A stretch of 64,000 bases of DNA from an uncultured Selenomonadales bacterium (GCA_937877565.1 CALFJB010000018.1:1-64000), one strand, 5' to 3'. Shown: positions 41,613 through 50,570, counted from the stretch's first letter. Translations and numbers: made by a program. The notes: generated from the sequence alone by a model not told the origin.

Positions 41613-42233
41613 TCAGCGATTCAAAAATTCTGCGATTGATTCATCGGAAATACTTCCCTGCCTTAAAATTTTTAATTCGCCCGTCGAAATGTCTACAATC
41701 GTTGAAGAAATTCCCACGTCACATCTGCCGCCGTCCAAAATTATTTCAATTCTTCCGCTAAGATTTTCAAAAACTTCTTCAGCTGTAGTTGGTGGATTTT
41801 TGCCGGAAATATTCGCACTTGGCGCGGCTATTGGTACGCCTGCAATTTTTATCAATTCCTGCGCGACGGCGTTATTTGGAAAACGTACACCAACGCTTTT
41901 AGAGTTGCAAGTTACAAAGTCCGGCACTATATTTTTTTTCGGCAAAATTACTGTCAGCGGTCCCGGCAAAAATTTTTCTATCAGTTTTTCGGCGGCGGTT
42001 GAAATTTCTGCAATTTGCTCAATCATTTCAAAATTTGCCACGTGTAAAGTTAATGGCTTATCTGCAGGTCTTTCTTTTGCCAAATAAATTTTCTTGCAAG
42101 CATTAACGTTAAAAGCATTTGCGCCGAGTCCGTACACAGTTTCAGTTGGAAAGGCGACAATTTCACCACGTTTAATCATTTGCCCTGCGCGAAAAATATT
42201 TTCTGCAGTTGGTTTTAAAATTTCTGTCGTCAT
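41613..42233 (-). CDS. tsaC: L-threonylcarbamoyladenylate synthase (Sua5/YrdC/TsaC)
   Basis: TsaC makes threonylcarbamoyl-AMP for the t6A base at position 37 of ANN-decoding tRNAs. The ATG at 42233 overlaps the prmC stop (ATGA) and gives 206 residues. It has the YrdC signature: GEIVAFPTETVYGLGANA, KIYLAKERPADKPL, and VGVRFPNNAVAQEL with SANISGKNPPT. No C-terminal Sua5 domain is present. A GTG nine bases upstream is possible but less likely. Confidence 0.92.
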   Translation of the reverse strand: MTTEILKPTAENIFRAGQMIKRGEIVAFPTETVYGLGANAFNVNACKKIYLAKERPADKPLTLHVANFEMIEQIAEISTAAEKLIEKFLPGPLTVILPKKNIVPDFVTCNSKSVGVRFPNNAVAQELIKIAGVPIAAPSANISGKNPPTTAEEVFENLSGRIEIILDGGRCDVGISSTIVDISTGELKILRQGSISDESIAEFLNR

Positions 42234-43084
42234 TTTTTCCACGCCGCAATTACTCTCTCAATCCCCGCTAAATCTTTCCAAATTTCAAAGTGTTTAAATT
42301 TGCCGTTTTCCATAATTAATTTTCTTACGGGTTCAGAATGATTAAAGCCAAGCTCCATTGCCAAAAATCCGTCGTCATTTAAAAATTTCGGCGCGTCTGC
42401 AACTATTTGCCTGTAAAATTTCAAGCCGTCTTTGCCGCCGTCAAGCGCAATTCTCGGCTCGCCTTTTACTTCGCTTTGAAGTTTTTCAAATTCTTTGGCT
42501 GAAATGTACGGAGGATTTGAAACTACAACGTCAAAAATTTGCCCTTCCAATGGCTCAAATAAATTGCCTTCGTAAAATTTAATTTTATCTTCGACGTTGA
42601 ATTTTGCCGCGTTAAATTCGGCAATTTCCAACGCCTTTTTAGAAATATCTACTGCCGCAACTTCCACATTTTCGACAAATTTTAAAATCGAAACACAAAT
42701 TGCACCACTGCCCGTGCCTAAGTCTGCAAGTTTTAAATTTCGTTTGTAACTTTGCAAATGTTCAATGACGCCCTGCGCCAAAACTTCAGTGTCAGGGCGC
42801 GGAATTAATACATCGGGCGTTACTGCAAAATTCAAGCCCATAAATTCTTTGTGTCCCGTCAAATAAGCAACGGGGATTCTTTCAATTCGGCGTCTAAGTA
42901 AATTATGATAACGGGTAATTTGTTTTTCGTCCAAAACTTTTGCACTTTGAACATAAAGCGCAAGCCGCCGCGTATTTAAAACGTAAGCAAGCAAAACTTC
43001 AGCATCAAGGCGGGCGTTATCAATTCCGGCTTGTTGAAGTTTTTCGGTTGCTATTTTTAATTGTTCAGAAATTGTATTTCCCAA
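42230..43084 (-). CDS. prmC: Peptide chain release factor N5-glutamine methyltransferase
   Basis: PrmC methylates the glutamine of the GGQ motif in RF1 and RF2. The 284-residue protein has an N-terminal helical domain (ARLDAEVLLAYVLNTRR), the SAM-binding DLGTGSGAICVSI, and the catalytic NPPYIS. The start is TTG at 43084 with AGGAG nine bases upstream. Its place next to prfA fits the substrate. Confidence 0.94.
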   Translation of the reverse strand: MGNTISEQLKIATEKLQQAGIDNARLDAEVLLAYVLNTRRLALYVQSAKVLDEKQITRYHNLLRRRIERIPVAYLTGHKEFMGLNFAVTPDVLIPRPDTEVLAQGVIEHLQSYKRNLKLADLGTGSGAICVSILKFVENVEVAAVDISKKALEIAEFNAAKFNVEDKIKFYEGNLFEPLEGQIFDVVVSNPPYISAKEFEKLQSEVKGEPRIALDGGKDGLKFYRQIVADAPKFLNDDGFLAMELGFNHSEPVRKLIMENGKFKHFEIWKDLAGIERVIAAWKK

Positions 43085-43106
43085 AATTTTTCACTCCTTT
43101 TTTTTA

Positions 43107-43184
43107 GGGATTAGGATTTAAGGGCTAAGGACTAGGGAAATTTTCCCTAATCCCTATTCCCTATTCCCTAGTCCCTAATCCCTA
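43107..43184 (+). repeat. TTAGGGA repeats forming a long hairpin between prfA and prmC
   Basis: An array of TTAGGGATTAGGATTTAAGGG-type units is mirrored by CCCTAATCCCTATTCCC-type units around CTAGGGAAATTTTCCCTAG. The two arms are near-complementary over about 35 bases. It sits between two co-directional genes. Confidence 0.78.
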
Positions 43185-44248
43185 GATAACCTCTGAGATT
43201 GGTCGGCAGTTATCAGCGCGGAAATTAATTCGTCAAGGTCGCCGTTTAAAACGCTGTCCAATTTGTAAAGCGTCAAGTTAATTCTGTGGTCGGTAACTCT
43301 GCCTTGCGGAAAATTATAAGTACGGATTCTTTCGCTACGGTCGCCGCTGCCAACTTGATTTTTTCTGTCAGCAGCAATGGCGGCGTTTTGTTCCCTAACT
43401 GCCAAATCTTTAACTCTTGCACGAAGGACGCGCATAGCTTTTTCTTTGTTTTTAAGTTGCGATTTTTCGTCTTGACATTGAACAACAATACCCGTTGGCA
43501 AGTGCGTAATTCTAATAGCCGTTTCAGTACGGTTGACGTATTGCCCGCCCGCGCCGCTCGCGCAGTATGTATCAATTCGCAAATCTGTAGGATTTATTTC
43601 AACGTCAACTTCTTCAGCTTCCGGCAAAACTGCAACAGTAACCGCGCTTGTATGGATACGCCCGCTTGATTCAGTAACGGGAACGCGCTGGACTCTGTGA
43701 GTACCGCTTTCATATTTCAATTTACTAAACGCGCCCACGCCGTCAACCGTAAAAGAAATTTCTTTAAAGCCGCCAATAGTTGTTGCGTTTGAATCGACAA
43801 TATCAACTTTCCAGCCTTGCCGTTCGCTGTAGCGCGTGTACATTCTGAAAAGATCGCCTGCAAAAAGTGCCGCCTCTTCGCCGCCGACTCCGCCGCGTAT
43901 TTCTACGATAACGTTTTTTTCGTCGTTGGGGTCTTTAGGCAGTAACAAAATTGGCAATTCTTTATCAAGTTCGGTTTTAGTTTTTTTGAGTTCGGCTAAT
44001 TCTTCAGTTGCCAAACTTTTTAAATCTTCATCTTCGGCGGTTTCAATTAAATTTTTATCTTCGTCAATCTGCGCGAGAATTTTTTTGTAGTCACGAATTT
44101 TTTTTACAATCGGCTCAAGCGTTGCAAGTTCCCGCGTCAACTTTGTAAATCTTTCAACTTCAGCTACAACCGAAGGATCGCCTAACTGCGATTCAATTTC
44201 TCTAAATCTGTCTTCAACTTTCTGCAATTTTTCAAGCAAATAAATCAT
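43175..44248 (-). CDS. prfA: Peptide chain release factor 1
   Basis: RF1 ends translation at UAA and UAG. The 357-residue protein has RVQRVPVTESSGRIHTSA (the PxT stop-codon recognition region) and GAGGQYVNRTETAIRITH (the GGQ catalytic motif). The N-terminal coiled coil starts at LLEKLQKVEDRFREIE. The PVT form and the length separate it from RF2. It heads a minus-strand unit with prmC and tsaC. Confidence 0.96.
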   Translation of the reverse strand: MIYLLEKLQKVEDRFREIESQLGDPSVVAEVERFTKLTRELATLEPIVKKIRDYKKILAQIDEDKNLIETAEDEDLKSLATEELAELKKTKTELDKELPILLLPKDPNDEKNVIVEIRGGVGGEEAALFAGDLFRMYTRYSERQGWKVDIVDSNATTIGGFKEISFTVDGVGAFSKLKYESGTHRVQRVPVTESSGRIHTSAVTVAVLPEAEEVDVEINPTDLRIDTYCASGAGGQYVNRTETAIRITHLPTGIVVQCQDEKSQLKNKEKAMRVLRARVKDLAVREQNAAIAADRKNQVGSGDRSERIRTYNFPQGRVTDHRINLTLYKLDSVLNGDLDELISALITADQSQRLSRD

Positions 44249-44267
44249 CTCTCTAATTTTTTTGTGT

Positions 44268-44296
44268 ATTGTATACTTTTAAAGGTTTTTGTGCAA
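44268..44296 (-). promoter_or_regulatory. Promoter of the prfA-prmC-tsaC unit
   Basis: On the minus strand TTGCAC (44291-44296), 17 bases and TACAAT (44268-44273), 20 bases before the prfA ATG. Confidence 0.68.
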
Positions 44297-44310
44297 TTAG
44301 AAAATATTTC

Positions 44311-44339
44311 TTGAAATATGTTTTCAGTGGAATTATAAT
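44311..44339 (+). promoter_or_regulatory. Promoter of the paaK-like gene
   Basis: TTGAAA (44311-44316), 17 bases and TATAAT (44334-44339), diverging from the prfA promoter. Confidence 0.72.
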
Positions 44340-44390
44340 CAAAGCGGTATATTTTTTAGGTTTTTATGTTTTGAAAGTGAGGTTAATTAA

Positions 44391-45692
44391 TTGGGAAGAT
44401 ACTTTCAAGAAGATATTGAATGTGCGCCGCGTGAAAAAATTTTGGCGATTCAAAATGAAAAACTCGTCGCGCAGGTCAAGCACGTTTGGGATAATGTTGA
44501 ATACTATCGCAAAAAAATGCAGGAAAAAAATTTGACTCCTGACGATATTAAATCTGTTGAGGATTTGCACAAGTTGCCATTTTTGACGAAGGCTGATTTA
44601 AAAGAAGCGTATCCTTACGGTTTATTGGCTTGCCCGCTCAAAAATTGTGTTCGTATTCATTCGACTTCAGGAACGACAGGCAAGCGCGTTGTAGCTTTTT
44701 ACACTCAAAAAGATATTGATATTTGGAATGAATGTTGCGCCCGTGCGATTGTTGCGACAGGCGGCAGTAATGAAGACGTTGTGCAAGTTTCCTATGGCTA
44801 CGGACTTTTTACAGGCGGCGCGGGACTTGACGGCGGCTCCCACAAAGTCGGCTGTTTAACCGTTCCTGCAAGTTCAGGCAATACCGAACGTCAAATTATG
44901 TTTATTATGGACTTGCAAGCAACCATTCTTTGTTGTACGCCAAGTTACGCCGCTTATCTTGCCGAATCTATGAAGGAAATGGGCTTGACTCCTGAACAAA
45001 TTCCGTTGAAGGCGGGAATTTTCGGCGCGGAGGCGTGGTCTGAAGAAATGCGCCGCGATATTGAAAAAACTTTGGGAATTAAAGCTTACGACATTTACGG
45101 CTTAACTGAAATTTCCGGACCCGGCGTTTCCTTTGAATGTTCCGAACAACACGGTATGCACATTAACGAAGATCATTTTATTGCAGAAATTATTGATCCA
45201 GATACGGGCGAAGTTTTACCTGACGGCACGCAGGGCGAATTGGTTTTCACTTCGATTGACAAAGAGGCGTTCCCGCTCCTGCGCTATCGTACCCGTGATA
45301 TTTGCACTTTGAGCCGTGAAAAATGTTCCTGCGGTCGTACTCACGTTAGAATGGCGAAACCTCGCGGGCGTTCAGATGATATGTTGATTATTCGCGGCGT
45401 CAACGTCTTCCCAAGTCAAATTGAAACCGTACTTTTGAAAAACGGTTACGCGGCAAATTATCAGATTGTTGTTGACAGAATTAACAATACTGACACGTTC
45501 GATATTAACGTTGAAATGACGCCTGAAATGTTTACTGATAACGTGGCTGACGTTCAAAACCGTAAGAAAGTTTTGGAAGACGGCTTGAAGTCAATGCTCG
45601 GTATTAAGGCGAAAGTTAATCTTGTTGCGCCGAAAACTATTACGCGCAGTGAAGGTAAAGCCGTCCGCGTTATCGACAAGCGCAAAATTTAG
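44391..45692 (+). CDS. Phenylacetate-CoA ligase family protein
   Basis: A 433-residue adenylate-forming enzyme of the PaaK type: VRIHSTSGTTGKRVVAFYT (P-loop-like AMP-binding), AYDIYGLTEISGPG, LLRYRTRDICTL and FPSQIETVLLK with a C-terminal lysine-bearing domain. It activates an aryl acid as its CoA thioester. The start is TTG at 44391 with GTGAGGT upstream. With the ACT-domain gene that follows, it resembles pairs found near indolepyruvate ferredoxin oxidoreductase genes in anaerobes, where arylacetates from amino acids are recycled. Confidence 0.9.
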   Translation: MGRYFQEDIECAPREKILAIQNEKLVAQVKHVWDNVEYYRKKMQEKNLTPDDIKSVEDLHKLPFLTKADLKEAYPYGLLACPLKNCVRIHSTSGTTGKRVVAFYTQKDIDIWNECCARAIVATGGSNEDVVQVSYGYGLFTGGAGLDGGSHKVGCLTVPASSGNTERQIMFIMDLQATILCCTPSYAAYLAESMKEMGLTPEQIPLKAGIFGAEAWSEEMRRDIEKTLGIKAYDIYGLTEISGPGVSFECSEQHGMHINEDHFIAEIIDPDTGEVLPDGTQGELVFTSIDKEAFPLLRYRTRDICTLSREKCSCGRTHVRMAKPRGRSDDMLIIRGVNVFPSQIETVLLKNGYAANYQIVVDRINNTDTFDINVEMTPEMFTDNVADVQNRKKVLEDGLKSMLGIKAKVNLVAPKTITRSEGKAVRVIDKRKI

Positions 45693-45775
45693 GTGTTAGG
45701 TTTTAGCGGTTAGGTTTTAGGGACTTGAAAATTTTCCCCTAATCCCTAAAACCTAGTACCTAAAACCTAATGAGC
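45692..45775 (+). repeat. TTAGG-type hairpin repeat between paaK and the ACT gene
   Basis: AGGTGTTAGGTTTTAGCGG and repeats of GGTTAGGTTTTAGGG are mirrored by CCCTAAAACCTAGTACC-type units. It forms an imperfect long hairpin around TTGAAAATTTTCC. Confidence 0.72.
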
Positions 45776-45795
45776 GAACGAAGGGAGCGAATAAA

Positions 45796-46221
45796 ATGGC
45801 TGTAAATCAAGTTTCGGTATTTCTGGAAAATAAACCGGGTACTTTAAACCAAATGACGGAAGTTTTGGCGAAGGGCGGAATAAATATCCGTGCGCTGTCT
45901 TTGGCTGATACAAACGATTTTGGTATTGCAAGAATGATTGTAAATGACGTTTACGAGGCTACAAACGTTTTGAAGGAAGAACATTTTGTAGCAACTTTTA
46001 CGCCGGTTTTAGTGTACGCAATTTCTGACGAAACGGGCGGACTTAACAAACTTTTGAAAAATTTCACTGAAACAAATGTAAATGTTGAATATATGTACGC
46101 CTTCGCAGGCAAAAAAAATGCCTATATGATTTTCCGCGTCAAGGACACTGAAAAGGCGGAAAAACTTTTGGCAAGCAAAGGTTTAAAATCTTTATCGCAG
46201 GAACAAATTGCAGAAGTTTGA
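45796..46221 (+). CDS. Tandem ACT-domain protein
   Basis: A 141-residue protein of two ACT domains: QVSVFLENKPGTLNQMTEVLA with INIRALSLAD, then VLVYAISDETGGLNKLLK and VNVEYMYAF. ACT domains bind small ligands, usually amino acids, and regulate enzymes. It follows a PaaK-like ligase and probably senses an aromatic amino acid or product for it. AAGGGAG lies upstream of the ATG. Confidence 0.85.
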   Translation: MAVNQVSVFLENKPGTLNQMTEVLAKGGINIRALSLADTNDFGIARMIVNDVYEATNVLKEEHFVATFTPVLVYAISDETGGLNKLLKNFTETNVNVEYMYAFAGKKNAYMIFRVKDTEKAEKLLASKGLKSLSQEQIAEV

Positions 46222-46256
46222 TTAGGTTTTAGCGGTTAGGTTTTAGGTGTTAGGGT
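46220..46256 (+). repeat. One-armed TTAGG-type array after the ACT gene
   Basis: TTAGGTTTTAGCGGTTAGG and TTTTAGGTGTTAGGG, the same units as upstream of the gene, without the mirrored arm. The ACT gene is thus flanked by matching arrays. Confidence 0.6.
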
Positions 46257-46263
46257 TTTGAAA

Positions 46264-46306
46264 TAAAAAACGCCAAAAAACTTTTATCAATTAAAGTTTT
46301 TGACGC
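46264..46306 (-). terminator. Terminator of the metallo-hydrolase gene
   Basis: On the minus strand GCGTCAAAAACTTT pairs with AAAGTTTTTTGGCG with one bulge and a T run follows. It lies about 20 bases after the stop at 46326. Confidence 0.75.
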
Positions 46307-46325
46307 AGAAACAAATTGCAAAAAT

Positions 46326-46955
46326 TTAATTAAACCACGCACGATTTTTTTCAACTGCAACGGTAGTTGGCTCGGAATGTCCCGAAAGTAAAATTGTATC
46401 CTCCGGCAATGTTAAAATTTGCGTCTTGATATTTTCAAACAAAGTTTTTTCATCGCCGCCGGGTAAATCTGTGCGCCCGTAACTGCCTTTGAAAATCGAA
46501 TCGCCGACAAATGCAACGCCGTCAACTTCGCTGTAATAAATTGCGCCGTCAGTGGTATGCCCCGCGCAGGGAATTATTTTCAGCTTAAAATTTTCGTTGC
46601 TACTCAAAATAATTTCGCTGTAGTCTTCAAGGTACGTGACATTTTGCAAAATTATTTCACTGCCAAAAGCGGTTGATAAATTCCACGCGGTATTTTCGGC
46701 GTAAGTCTTGCCGTTTTTCTGCATACAAACAGGAATATTTAAAGCTTGCTGAATTGCGGCGGCGGCTCCAATGTGGTCGTAGTGTCCGTGCGTCAACAAA
46801 ATTTTTTCAATCGAAAAATTATTTTCGCTGATTAAATGCAAAAGTCGTTCAGGTTCTGCGCCCGCGTCAATCAAAAAGCCGTGCCGCGTTTCATCGTCAA
46901 TATAAAAATAGGCGTTCGTGGCGATTATGTAGCCGACTTCAACGGTATAAATCAA
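46326..46955 (-). CDS. Metallo-beta-lactamase fold hydrolase
   Basis: A 209-residue protein with the metal-binding motif LLTHGHYDHIGAAAAIQ, then a Cys-Ala-Gly-His-Thr site (CAGHTTDGAIY), FVGDSIFKGSYGRTDLPGG and LSGHSEPTTV. This is the plan of small glyoxalase II-like thioesterases of Firmicutes. The start is TTG at 46955 behind AGGAG. The substrate is not known. Confidence 0.9.
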   Translation of the reverse strand: MIYTVEVGYIIATNAYFYIDDETRHGFLIDAGAEPERLLHLISENNFSIEKILLTHGHYDHIGAAAAIQQALNIPVCMQKNGKTYAENTAWNLSTAFGSEIILQNVTYLEDYSEIILSSNENFKLKIIPCAGHTTDGAIYYSEVDGVAFVGDSIFKGSYGRTDLPGGDEKTLFENIKTQILTLPEDTILLSGHSEPTTVAVEKNRAWFN

Positions 46956-46976
46956 AATTTTTCACTCCTTTTTAGT

Positions 46977-47044
46977 TGTTAGGTTTTAGGGGCTAGCTGT
47001 TAGTAAAAAATCCCTAGTCCCTAATTCCTAGCCACTAATCCCTA
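46977..47044 (+). repeat. TTAGG-type hairpin repeat between two hydrolase genes
   Basis: TTGTTAGGTTTTAGGGGCT is mirrored by CCCTAGTCCCTAATTCC and TAGCCACTAATCCCTAA around AGTAAAAAAT. Same family as at 43107. Confidence 0.7.
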
Positions 47045-47879
47045 ATTTCTCGGCGTTACCACCGAGAATTTTATTTTTGTCAAATTCAGGAATTGGCAAA
47101 TTTTTTATAAAATCAATCACAGTTGCGGGCGAATCCCACGGGCTGTCAGTACCGAATAAAATTTTATCTGCGCCAAAAACTTTGTACAACTTCATAAATT
47201 CTTCGGCGTTCAAAAGTTTTAAATCTTCGTCTTTCCAGATAAAATCACTTCGCGCAGGAATTTTACCAACTGAAAAAGCCGTGTCCATAAAAATATTTTT
47301 GTCGGCAAGTTCGGTTAAAACTTCGTCCCAATTTTTCCAGCCGCCCATGTGCGCCAAAATAAATTTAAAATCGCCAATTTCTTCGACGACGTGCCGCGCC
47401 ATTTTCGGCGAACAACCTACAACGCCGGGAAAACCAATATCAAGTCCGGCGTGCGTTATAACGATTAAATCCAATTCGGCGGCGCGGTACATAATCTGCA
47501 AAAATTTTTTGTCGTCAAGATTGACGCCTTGATAGACGGGGTGAATTTTAATTCCCTTCAATCCCAAACTTTTGACGCGGCTCAATTCTGCGCGATAATT
47601 TTCAAAGTCAGGATGAATACAGGCAAAATAAATTATTCCCTGCGCTGAAAATTTTTCATTCATCTGCGCGGCAAAGGAGTTAATTTTTTCAACTTGTGAA
47701 GTTTTTGTAGCAACCGGCAAAATTACAGATTTATTGACGCCGAATTTTTTCATAGAATCTAAAAGCCCGTTTAAAGTGCCGTCGGTAAAATATTTGGCGC
47801 GGCTTTGCTTGCTCAAATTTTCGATAACTTCAGCGGCAATTTTGTCGGGAAAAATATGTGTGTGAATATCAACTATCAT
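47028..47879 (-). CDS. Amidohydrolase family protein (TIM barrel)
   Basis: A 283-residue metal-dependent hydrolase or decarboxylase: DIHTHIFPDK (metal-binding HxH), LKGIKIHPVYQGVNLDD, VITHAGLDIG, ILAHMGGW and FGTDSPWDSP. This order matches amidohydrolase-2 proteins. The reaction is not known. GAGGTAAAAA is upstream of the ATG. It diverges from the secreted protein gene at 47919. Confidence 0.87.
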   Translation of the reverse strand: MIVDIHTHIFPDKIAAEVIENLSKQSRAKYFTDGTLNGLLDSMKKFGVNKSVILPVATKTSQVEKINSFAAQMNEKFSAQGIIYFACIHPDFENYRAELSRVKSLGLKGIKIHPVYQGVNLDDKKFLQIMYRAAELDLIVITHAGLDIGFPGVVGCSPKMARHVVEEIGDFKFILAHMGGWKNWDEVLTELADKNIFMDTAFSVGKIPARSDFIWKDEDLKLLNAEEFMKLYKVFGADKILFGTDSPWDSPATVIDFIKNLPIPEFDKNKILGGNAEKLGISG

Positions 47880-47918
47880 TTTTTTACCTCAATTCTAATT
47901 GGAAAGGAAAATTTTTTT

Positions 47919-48473
47919 ATGAAAACTTTTATCGCAATTATTTTAAGCGCGTTTGTCATTTTCGGCAACAATTTTTGTAGTGCGGCGATGCCTCAAAAAG
48001 AAATGTATTTGGGCGGCGTAACTTTTGGAAGTTCAACACATAAACTTTTCAGAATGTACGGTTTCCCAAATAAAACTGAAGGCGGAGTGGAGCAACTTTA
48101 TACTTGTTACTACGGCGAAGGTGTACAAATCAGCTACAACGCCTACAATAACAAAGTTTTTGAAATTGTTGTTACGGAAAATAACGGCTGGAAAACGCCC
48201 GCAGGTCTTGCCGTCGGCAGTGATTTTAATAAAATGTTTGAAATTAACGGCGAGGCGGATTTTTCCCAATCTTACGGCGATAATACAGTTTACGCCTATT
48301 TTCATTCCAACGGCAAGGTAAACGATTTTGCTTTTATTGCGCTTGTTGACGACATGACGGGAAAAATTTTGCATCTGGAAATTACCGGCAACAATCCAAT
48401 GGTTACTTTGGAGGATTTTTTTCAAAGTCACGTGGAAAAAATTTTGGGAATTGAAAATAATTTTGAAGACTGA
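47919..48473 (+). CDS. Secreted protein of unknown function
   Basis: A 184-residue protein with a signal peptide (FIAIILSAFVIFGNNFCSAA) and SD GGAAAGG. The mature part contains LGGVTFGSSTHKLFRMYGFPNK and a second, similar strand-helix-strand unit, TPAGLAVGSDFNKMFEINGEA, so it may have two repeats of a SmpA/OmlA-like plan. No catalytic residues stand out. It is followed closely by a symporter gene. Confidence 0.62.
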   Translation: MKTFIAIILSAFVIFGNNFCSAAMPQKEMYLGGVTFGSSTHKLFRMYGFPNKTEGGVEQLYTCYYGEGVQISYNAYNNKVFEIVVTENNGWKTPAGLAVGSDFNKMFEINGEADFSQSYGDNTVYAYFHSNGKVNDFAFIALVDDMTGKILHLEITGNNPMVTLEDFFQSHVEKILGIENNFED

Positions 48474-48497
48474 AACAAACTGGAGGCAACTTAAAAT

Positions 48498-50039
48498 ATG
48501 AAAATTGCTTTACTGATTGTATATTTTGCAGTTTTAATTGGAATTGGTTTATATTGCAGAAGACATGCAACTGACGTTGACGGCTTTGTATTGGGCGGGC
48601 GTAGTGTCGGACCTTGGCTGACTGCCTTTGCATATGGTACAAGTTATTTTTCTGCGGTTGTATTCGTCGGCTACGCGGGACAATTCGGCTGGAAATATGG
48701 AATTGCGGCAACGTGGGCAGGAATTGGCAACGCTTTAATCGGTTCGTTAATGGCTTGGTTTATTCTCGGCAGACGTACAAGAATAATGAGCCAACATTTG
48801 GACAGCGCAACAATGCCGCAATTTTTCGGCAAGCGTTTTGGTTCAAAGGCTTTAAAAATTGGCGCGTCGATTATAATTTTTATTTTTATGATACCTTACA
48901 CCGCGTCGCTTTATAACGGACTTTCAAGACTTTTTGGAATGGCGTTCGGTATAAATTATTCTCTTTGTATTATCACAATGGCGATTTTAACTGCAATTTA
49001 CGTTGTTGCGGGCGGTTATATGGCAACGGCGATAAACGATTTTATTCAAGGAATGGTTATGCTTGTTGGAATTTGCGCGGTAATTTACGCGGTACTTGAA
49101 TCAAAAGGCGGATTTATGGCAGCGTTGGACGGCTTGGCAAGGGTTAATGATGAAACTGTTGCAACGACGCCGGGAATTTTTGCATCATTCTTTGGCCCCG
49201 ATCCAATAAATTTAATGTTCGTTGTAATTTTGACTTCGCTGGGTACGTGGGGACTTCCTCAAATGGTACAGAAATTTTACGCCATTAAAAACGAACAAGC
49301 CATATTGAAAGGCACAATCATTTCAACGGCGTTTGCATTTATCGTAGCGGGCGGTTGCTACTTTTTGGGCGGATTCGGCAGATTGTTTTCTGATGAAATT
49401 GACATAAAAGCAAGCGGATTCGATTCAATTATTCCAACAATGTTATCGGGACTTTCTGAAAGTATGATCGCGTTGGTTGTCATTTTAGTTTTGTCGGCGT
49501 CAATGTCAACGCTGTCATCGTTGGTCATTGCGTCAAGCTCCACTTTGACAATCGACTTGATTAAAGACAACATTATTAAAAATATGAGTGAGGCTAAACA
49601 AGTTTTATTTATGCGCGGCTTAATCGTCGTCTTCATTGCAATTTCGGCGGTATTGGCGTTGGTACAATATTCAAGCTCTGTAAACTTCATCGCGCAGTTA
49701 ATGGGAATTTCTTGGGGCGCAATGGCAGGCGCGTTCCTTGCGCCATTTATGTATTCGCTGTACTCTAAAAAAGTTTCTACCGCGTCTTGCTGGGTGTGCT
49801 TTATTTTCGCTACGGTTTTAATGATTGCCAATATGTTTATTCGTCCGGAATTTCCCGCAATTTTACAATCACCAATTAACGCGGGCGCGTTCGCAATGAT
49901 TGCCGGTTTAATCATCGTGCCTATTGTAAGCGCGTTTACTCCTGCGCCGGATAAAAATCTTGTCAATAACGCCTTTGCTTGCTACGATAAAGAAACTACC
50001 GTACCAATTAGCGTTGCACTCGGCAAGGAAGGCAAATAA
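48498..50039 (+). CDS. Sodium:solute symporter (SSS family)
   Basis: A 513-residue membrane protein with about 13 hydrophobic segments. SSS features include DVDGFVLGGRSVGPWLTAFA near residue 27, VFVGYAGQFGWKYG, GGYMATAINDFIQGMVML and LSASMSTLSSLVIASSSTL. The family takes up sugars, proline, pantothenate or other organic acids with sodium. The substrate is not shown. GGAGG lies upstream of the ATG. Confidence 0.9.
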   Translation: MKIALLIVYFAVLIGIGLYCRRHATDVDGFVLGGRSVGPWLTAFAYGTSYFSAVVFVGYAGQFGWKYGIAATWAGIGNALIGSLMAWFILGRRTRIMSQHLDSATMPQFFGKRFGSKALKIGASIIIFIFMIPYTASLYNGLSRLFGMAFGINYSLCIITMAILTAIYVVAGGYMATAINDFIQGMVMLVGICAVIYAVLESKGGFMAALDGLARVNDETVATTPGIFASFFGPDPINLMFVVILTSLGTWGLPQMVQKFYAIKNEQAILKGTIISTAFAFIVAGGCYFLGGFGRLFSDEIDIKASGFDSIIPTMLSGLSESMIALVVILVLSASMSTLSSLVIASSSTLTIDLIKDNIIKNMSEAKQVLFMRGLIVVFIAISAVLALVQYSSSVNFIAQLMGISWGAMAGAFLAPFMYSLYSKKVSTASCWVCFIFATVLMIANMFIRPEFPAILQSPINAGAFAMIAGLIIVPIVSAFTPAPDKNLVNNAFACYDKETTVPISVALGKEGK

Positions 50040-50043
50040 TTTG

Positions 50044-50071
50044 TTGAGTTTTCTTCATTCTGTGTTAAAAT
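50044..50071 (+). promoter_or_regulatory. Likely promoter of the brnT unit
   Basis: TTGAGT (50044-50049), 16 bases and TAAAAT (50066-50071), 15 bases before the brnT ATG. Confidence 0.6.
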
Positions 50072-50086
50072 GTATTCGGTGATTTT

Positions 50087-50389
50087 ATGAATGTAACTTT
50101 TGAACTCGGCGAATATAAATTTGAATGGGATTCTGATAAAGCCGCTAAAAACTTTAAAAAGCACAAAGTCTTATTCAAAGTTGCGGCGCGTGTTTTTCTT
50201 GATGATTTTAAAATCGATGAATTTGATTATTTTCATAGTGACGATGAAGACAGGTTTAAAGTCATTGGAAAAGTTGATAATATTTTGGTTGTAATTTATA
50301 CTGAACGTGAAGATAGACACCGTATTATTTCTGCACGTTTGGCAACTAAGAACGAACAGGAGGATTATTATGCACAATTCAATTACTAA
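50087..50389 (+). CDS. brnT: BrnT family ribonuclease toxin
   Basis: A 100-residue protein with the BrnT order: FEWDSDKAAKNFKKHKVLFK at the start (each motif part within 20 residues), a central ARVFLDDFKIDEFD, RFKVIGKVDNILVVIYTERED and RHRIISARLATKNEQEDY. BrnT of the RelE fold cleaves mRNA and is neutralised by BrnA. It leads an operon with two antitoxin-like genes. The first antitoxin's ribosome site lies inside its 3' end. Confidence 0.9.
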   Translation: MNVTFELGEYKFEWDSDKAAKNFKKHKVLFKVAARVFLDDFKIDEFDYFHSDDEDRFKVIGKVDNILVVIYTEREDRHRIISARLATKNEQEDYYAQFNY

Positions 50390-50567
50390 AAACATTCCGC
50401 CATTTAGCAAGGAAGAACTTGAATGTTTGGAGTTGCTTTCAAAAATGACTGATGAAGACATTGATTTAAGTGATATTCCTGAAATTACGCACGAAGAATT
50501 TGTTCGTGCAAGAGAAAATCGCAGAAAAAGACTTGAACGCGCCCAAATGTTAAAGCAGGCGGTTTAA
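50370..50567 (+). CDS. BrnA-like antitoxin, copy 1
   Basis: A 65-residue protein starting at ATG 50370, with CAGGAGG inside the end of brnT. A longer in-frame reading from 50307 lacks a ribosome site. The N-terminal part (NSITKNIPPFSKEELECLEL) differs from copy 2, but from IDLSDIPEITHEEFVRA to the end the two are the same apart from one Arg/Lys change. The conserved DIPEIT-EEFVRA segment followed by a basic helix suits a BrnA-type DNA-binding antitoxin. Confidence 0.8.
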   Translation: MHNSITKNIPPFSKEELECLELLSKMTDEDIDLSDIPEITHEEFVRARENRRKRLERAQMLKQAV

Positions 50568-50570
50568 TTT

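Noticed and set aside
50307..50369. Upstream extension of the first BrnA-like antitoxin
   Set aside because: It would lie within brnT in another frame and has no ribosome site, while ATG 50370 follows CAGGAGG.
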